DNA of 8,573 nucleotides, from NCBI GenBank assembly GCA_023412695.1, contig JAEYNG010000490.1:1-8573 (forward strand), read 5' to 3'. Shown here piece after piece: positions 6,202 to 8,573 of the stretch (its first letter is position 1; the number at the start of each line of letters is the position of its first letter). Under the pieces are notes generated by a model. That model was given only the letters and a program-made list of their open reading frames with translations, did no database searches and was not told the origin of the DNA. The position numbers and the translations under genes are program-made. The DNA is from Planctomycetota bacterium. GTDB lineage: Bacteria > Planctomycetota > Phycisphaerae > Phycisphaerales > UBA1924.

Positions 6202-7905
6202 CAGAAGCAGGCCGCGACGGCGCAGCCGACGCTCATCGGCGCCGAGCGCACCGCGCTACCGATCCCCGCCGGGCTTGATCGGCTCGACGTGATGCAGGTG
6301 ATATTGCGGCCCTCGCAGGGCGACGGCGTCGTGCTCCGCGGCCCGGGGTGCCCGCAGACCATCGCGTCGCACACCAACGCCAACTTCGGCGGCGGGCAGT
6401 TCGTCGTGCAGGCGGGCTTCGCCGAGCAGGAGATCGCCGCGGCGAGCTATCAGCTCGACCCGGAGGACTTCCCCATCAAGATCGACCTGATGGAGTTCAT
6501 CCTCGCGACCAGCGGCGCGACACAGCAGACCACGACGCAGTGGTCGGTGCTGGTGTGGGACGGCAACCCGCAGACCGGAACGCTCGTTGCCGAGTACTCC
6601 TCGGACGATGTGATTCTGCCGCACGCGCGCGTCGGCCCCGGCACGGCGGGCGTCAATATCCAGGTGTCGGTCGATCCGGGTGACCCGGAGCAGATCTTCA
6701 TCTTCAATGAGAGCGGGACCAACACGTTCTCGATTGGCTTCCGCATCGACAACCACAACAACCAGACGGCGAATCCCTGCTTCACCGCACCGCCGTCGAA
6801 CTCGAACGCATTCCCGACGACCGATGTCGGCGGCCTTCAGAACCCGACGCGCAACTGGCTCTTCGGCGTGAACTGCGGGCCGTTCGGGTGCCCGGCTAAC
6901 GGCGGCTGGGCGACGTTCCAGGGGTTGATTCAGCTCTGCCGCCCCTCCGGCGACTGGGTGATGCGTGCGACGTGGTCGAGCGTGAACTGCGAGCCCGACG
7001 CGACCGGCTCGTGCTGCGTGGTGGACGGCTCTTGCGTCGTCGTCACGAACGCGGAGTGCCAGCTTTCAGGTGGTATTTGGACGCAGGAGGGCTCTTGTAC
7101 GCCGAACAACTGCCCGCAGCCCTTTGGCCGCTGCTGCCTGCCCGATGGCTCCTGCCAGATCCTCGAGCAAGCGACATGCTCGGCCCAGCAGGGCGCGTGG
7201 GCCTTTGGCCAGACGTGCGATGCGGCGTGTCCGCAGCCGACCGGCGCGTGCTGCTTCGGCAGTTCGTGCCAGATGCTCGAGCCCGCGGTGTGCACCGGCT
7301 TCGGCGGCACGTTCATCGGCATCAACGTGCAGTGCAACGGCTCCGCGTGCCCGCTGGGCGCGTGCTGCCTGCCCGACGGCTCGTGCCTCGCGGGCGTTTC
7401 CGCCCCCGCGTGCGCGGGCATGGGCGGCGTCTACCAGGGCAACGACTCGACCTGCTCGCCCAACAACTGCCCGCAGCCCACCGGCGCGTGCTGCTCGTCG
7501 AGCAACTTCTGCTTCGCGATGACGCAGGCCAACTGCATCGCCATCCCCGGAGCGACGTGGCAGGGGCCGCTGACGGTCTGCGAGCCCAACCCGTGCGGCG
7601 CGGCCCAGACCGGCGCGTGCTGCACCGGCTCGGCGTGCATCATCACCACGGCCGACAACTGCTCCGGCGAGGGCATGAGCTTCTCTGGTTCGGGCACGAC
7701 CTGCAACGAGGGCGGCAACAACACCACGCCCTGCTGCCGCGCGGACTTCAATCAGGACGACGACCTCGCCGTGCCGGACATCTTCGCGTTCCTCTCGGCG
7801 TGGTTCGGCGGCAGCGACACCGCCAACTTCGACGGCGAGGGCGAAACGCCCACGGTGCCGGACATCTTCGCGTTCCTGTCGGCGTGGTTCGCTGGTTGCG
7901 ACTGA
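6103..7905 (+). CDS. secreted cysteine-rich repeat protein with C-terminal dockerin-like module
   Basis: The 600-aa product starts with a Sec-type signal peptide (basic start, Ala-rich core, likely cleavage after AFA at residue 33). Residues ~34-298 form a domain I do not recognise; it is rich in beta-type text (QTTTQWSVLVWDGNP, then IFIFNESGTNTFSIGFRIDN) and suggests a sandwich fold. Six cysteine repeats follow (302-543), of the form G-x-CC-x(4-5)-C-x(7-8)-C-x(12-14)-C-x(3-4)-C, joined by CPQPT-like linkers. The C-terminus holds two dockerin-like segments: DFNQDDDLAVPD (548-559) has acidic residues at EF-hand positions 1, 3, 5, 7 and 12, and NFDGEGETPTVPD (575-587) is one residue longer. Each is followed by IFAFLSAWF. 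An export and surface or complex-anchoring role is inferred from the signal peptide and dockerin-like end. The ligand and partner are unknown, and no enzyme motif is visible. A strong terminator follows. Confidence 0.88.
   Translation: MSIQPKMLKLGAAARAFAACAAAIGACAIPAFAQKQAATAQPTLIGAERTALPIPAGLDRLDVMQVILRPSQGDGVVLRGPGCPQTIASHTNANFGGGQFVVQAGFAEQEIAAASYQLDPEDFPIKIDLMEFILATSGATQQTTTQWSVLVWDGNPQTGTLVAEYSSDDVILPHARVGPGTAGVNIQVSVDPGDPEQIFIFNESGTNTFSIGFRIDNHNNQTANPCFTAPPSNSNAFPTTDVGGLQNPTRNWLFGVNCGPFGCPANGGWATFQGLIQLCRPSGDWVMRATWSSVNCEPDATGSCCVVDGSCVVVTNAECQLSGGIWTQEGSCTPNNCPQPFGRCCLPDGSCQILEQATCSAQQGAWAFGQTCDAACPQPTGACCFGSSCQMLEPAVCTGFGGTFIGINVQCNGSACPLGACCLPDGSCLAGVSAPACAGMGGVYQGNDSTCSPNNCPQPTGACCSSSNFCFAMTQANCIAIPGATWQGPLTVCEPNPCGAAQTGACCTGSACIITTADNCSGEGMSFSGSGTTCNEGGNNTTPCCRADFNQDDDLAVPDIFAFLSAWFGGSDTANFDGEGETPTVPDIFAFLSAWFAGCD
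7006..7731 (+). repeat. six tandem cysteine-rich protein repeats (GACC..DGSC type)
   Basis: Units begin at about 7006, 7126, 7243, 7357, 7483 and 7612, each of 38-43 codons. Five carry six cysteines; the sixth borrows its last from the CC that opens the dockerin-like module. The even number suggests three disulphides per unit. The 15-base junction ACCGGCGCGTGCTGC recurs exactly at 7240, 7480 and 7609, while the unit interiors have diverged. This points to old duplication with a conserved cysteine framework. Confidence 0.85.
7735..7902 (+). other. dockerin-like duplicated calcium-binding module
   Basis: Two copies of a loop-helix unit end the protein: an acidic loop, then VPDIFAFLSAWF. The spacing resembles the paired F-hand units of type I dockerins, which bind calcium and dock to cohesins. 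Similar modules close many planctomycete secreted proteins, where the binding partner is generally unknown. The second loop is one residue longer than the first, and the protein ends in GCD. Confidence 0.65.
7771..7891 (+). repeat. 37-bp near-perfect direct repeat inside the dockerin-like module
   Basis: 7771-7807 and 7855-7891 match at 36 of 37 bases (CTC versus CTG is the only change) with a period of 84 bases, or 28 codons. DNA identity across synonymous positions suggests recent duplication or gene conversion rather than selection on protein alone. Confidence 0.9.
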
Positions 7906-7934
7906 CCCGGCAGCCGCAGTTTAGACGCTCCCTC

Positions 7935-7969
7935 AGGACCCACGGGCGGCCGCCCGTGGGTTCTTTCCT
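7935..7969 (+). terminator. rho-independent-type terminator after the cysteine-rich gene
   Basis: Bases 7938-7961 form a perfect 24-bp palindrome (each arm begins ACCCACGGG; centre CGGCCG). As a hairpin this gives about a 10-bp GC-rich stem with a GGCC loop, and further pairs 7935-7937/7962-7964 (one of them G-U). A T-rich run, TTCTTTCCT, follows at 7961-7969. It lies 30 bases past the stop codon and separates this transcript from pgl. Being symmetric, it could also stop antisense transcription. Confidence 0.8.
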
Positions 7970-8012
7970 ATCCTGCTGGAACGCGCCCACCGGCCCGCCA
8001 GAATACATCGGC

Positions 8013-8573
8013 ATGGAAGAGACCTACGACCTCACCCCCGAGCCCGTCGCCCCGCGCCTCCCCGGTGCGGCGGTCCTGCGCGAGGACGTCGAGGCCGTCA
8101 CGGGCGCGATTGCGTCGGACATGATGCTCCACGCGCTCAACTGCATCCGCGTTTTCGGCTCGTTCCACCTTGCCCTCTCCGGCGGCAACACGCCGCTGGC
8201 GCTCTTCCGCCGGCTGATGATCGACCCGATCTTCCGCAACTTCCCGTGGGCCAAGACCCATGTCTGGGTCGTTGATGAACGCCGCGTCCCGTTCGACGAC
8301 GAGCGCTGCAACTTCCGCAACATCAACGACACGATCGGCGAGCACTCCGGCATCCCCGCCGAGCAGCTCCACCCGATCCACGCCATGGCCGAGGACGCCG
8401 ACCTCGCGTATCAGCGCGAGCTGCGCGAGCACCTCGCCTGGCGCGAGAAGGGCCACGACCGGCTCGACTTCGTCCTGCTCGGCATGGGCTCCGACGGCCA
8501 CACCGCGTCCCTCTTCCCGCGCTCACCCGCGCTTATGGCCGATCTGCACCCCGACCCCGCCGAGGCCCTCCTC
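8013..8573 (+). CDS. pgl: 6-phosphogluconolactonase (3' partial)
   Basis: It hydrolyses 6-phosphogluconolactone, the product of Zwf, to 6-phosphogluconate. The frame is open from ATG 8013 to the window edge (187 codons), against a usual family length of about 230-270 residues, so the last part lies outside. Family motifs are clear: LALSGGNTP (53-61), WVVDERRVPFDDERCNFR (85-102, the DER..V..DD..N signature) and LLGMGSDGHTASLFP (155-169), which carries the catalytic-site His. The start is supported by the family-typical position of the SGGNTP motif; no Shine-Dalgarno precedes it. A promoter must lie in the ~40 bases after the upstream terminator or within it, but none is obvious. Together with zwf it supplies the first two oxidative pentose phosphate steps. 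The DevB/SOL type is clear; the glucosamine-6-phosphate isomerase relatives lack this motif set. Confidence 0.95.
   Translation, partial: MEETYDLTPEPVAPRLPGAAVLREDVEAVTGAIASDMMLHALNCIRVFGSFHLALSGGNTPLALFRRLMIDPIFRNFPWAKTHVWVVDERRVPFDDERCNFRNINDTIGEHSGIPAEQLHPIHAMAEDADLAYQRELREHLAWREKGHDRLDFVLLGMGSDGHTASLFPRSPALMADLHPDPAEALL

Noticed and set aside
7968..8501. Open frame on the - strand at the right end
   Set aside because: It is the antisense shadow of pgl, whose motifs are clear on the + strand.

Overview
The window is GC-rich bacterial chromosome and most likely comes from a planctomycete, probably of the Phycisphaerae type. Three things point there. A secreted protein has GACC..DGSC cysteine repeats and ends in a dockerin-like pair of VPDIFAFLSAWF segments. 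A second protein carries an N-terminal LETLEQRRMMDA motif that resembles the LEPR-XLL sorting signature of planctomycetes. An HDOD-GGDEF fusion and a ThiD2-ThiE fusion also fit. This assignment is inference from protein style; there is no rRNA or other marker in the window.

Layout from left to right: (1) the 3' part of an HDOD plus degenerate GGDEF regulator (+), running off the left edge; (2) a zinc peptidase of family M16 (-), converging on gene 1 with an 89-bp overlap; (3) a divergent gap of 194 bp; (4) a small, very acidic protein with the LEPR-like motif (+); (5) a ThiD2-ThiE thiamine phosphate synthase (-), whose 3' end overlaps gene 4 by 10 bp; (6) glucose-6-phosphate dehydrogenase zwf (+), divergent from thiE across 79 bp; (7) a 316-bp gap with a weak possible promoter; (8) a 600-aa secreted cysteine-rich repeat protein with a C-terminal dockerin-like module (+), followed by a strong hairpin terminator; (9) the 5' part of 6-phosphogluconolactonase pgl (+), running off the right edge with no stop in the window.

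zwf and pgl encode the first two steps of the oxidative pentose phosphate pathway (glucose-6-phosphate to 6-phosphogluconolactone to 6-phosphogluconate). They are often adjacent, but here the cysteine-rich gene and its terminator lie between them, so it looks inserted into an older zwf-pgl pair. The other genes are unrelated housekeeping, regulatory or surface functions and do not form one operon.

I do not see a defence system, CRISPR array, RNA gene, transposase or integrase. The least explained parts are the cysteine-repeat/dockerin-like protein and the acidic LEPR-like protein. The metabolic genes are ordinary.
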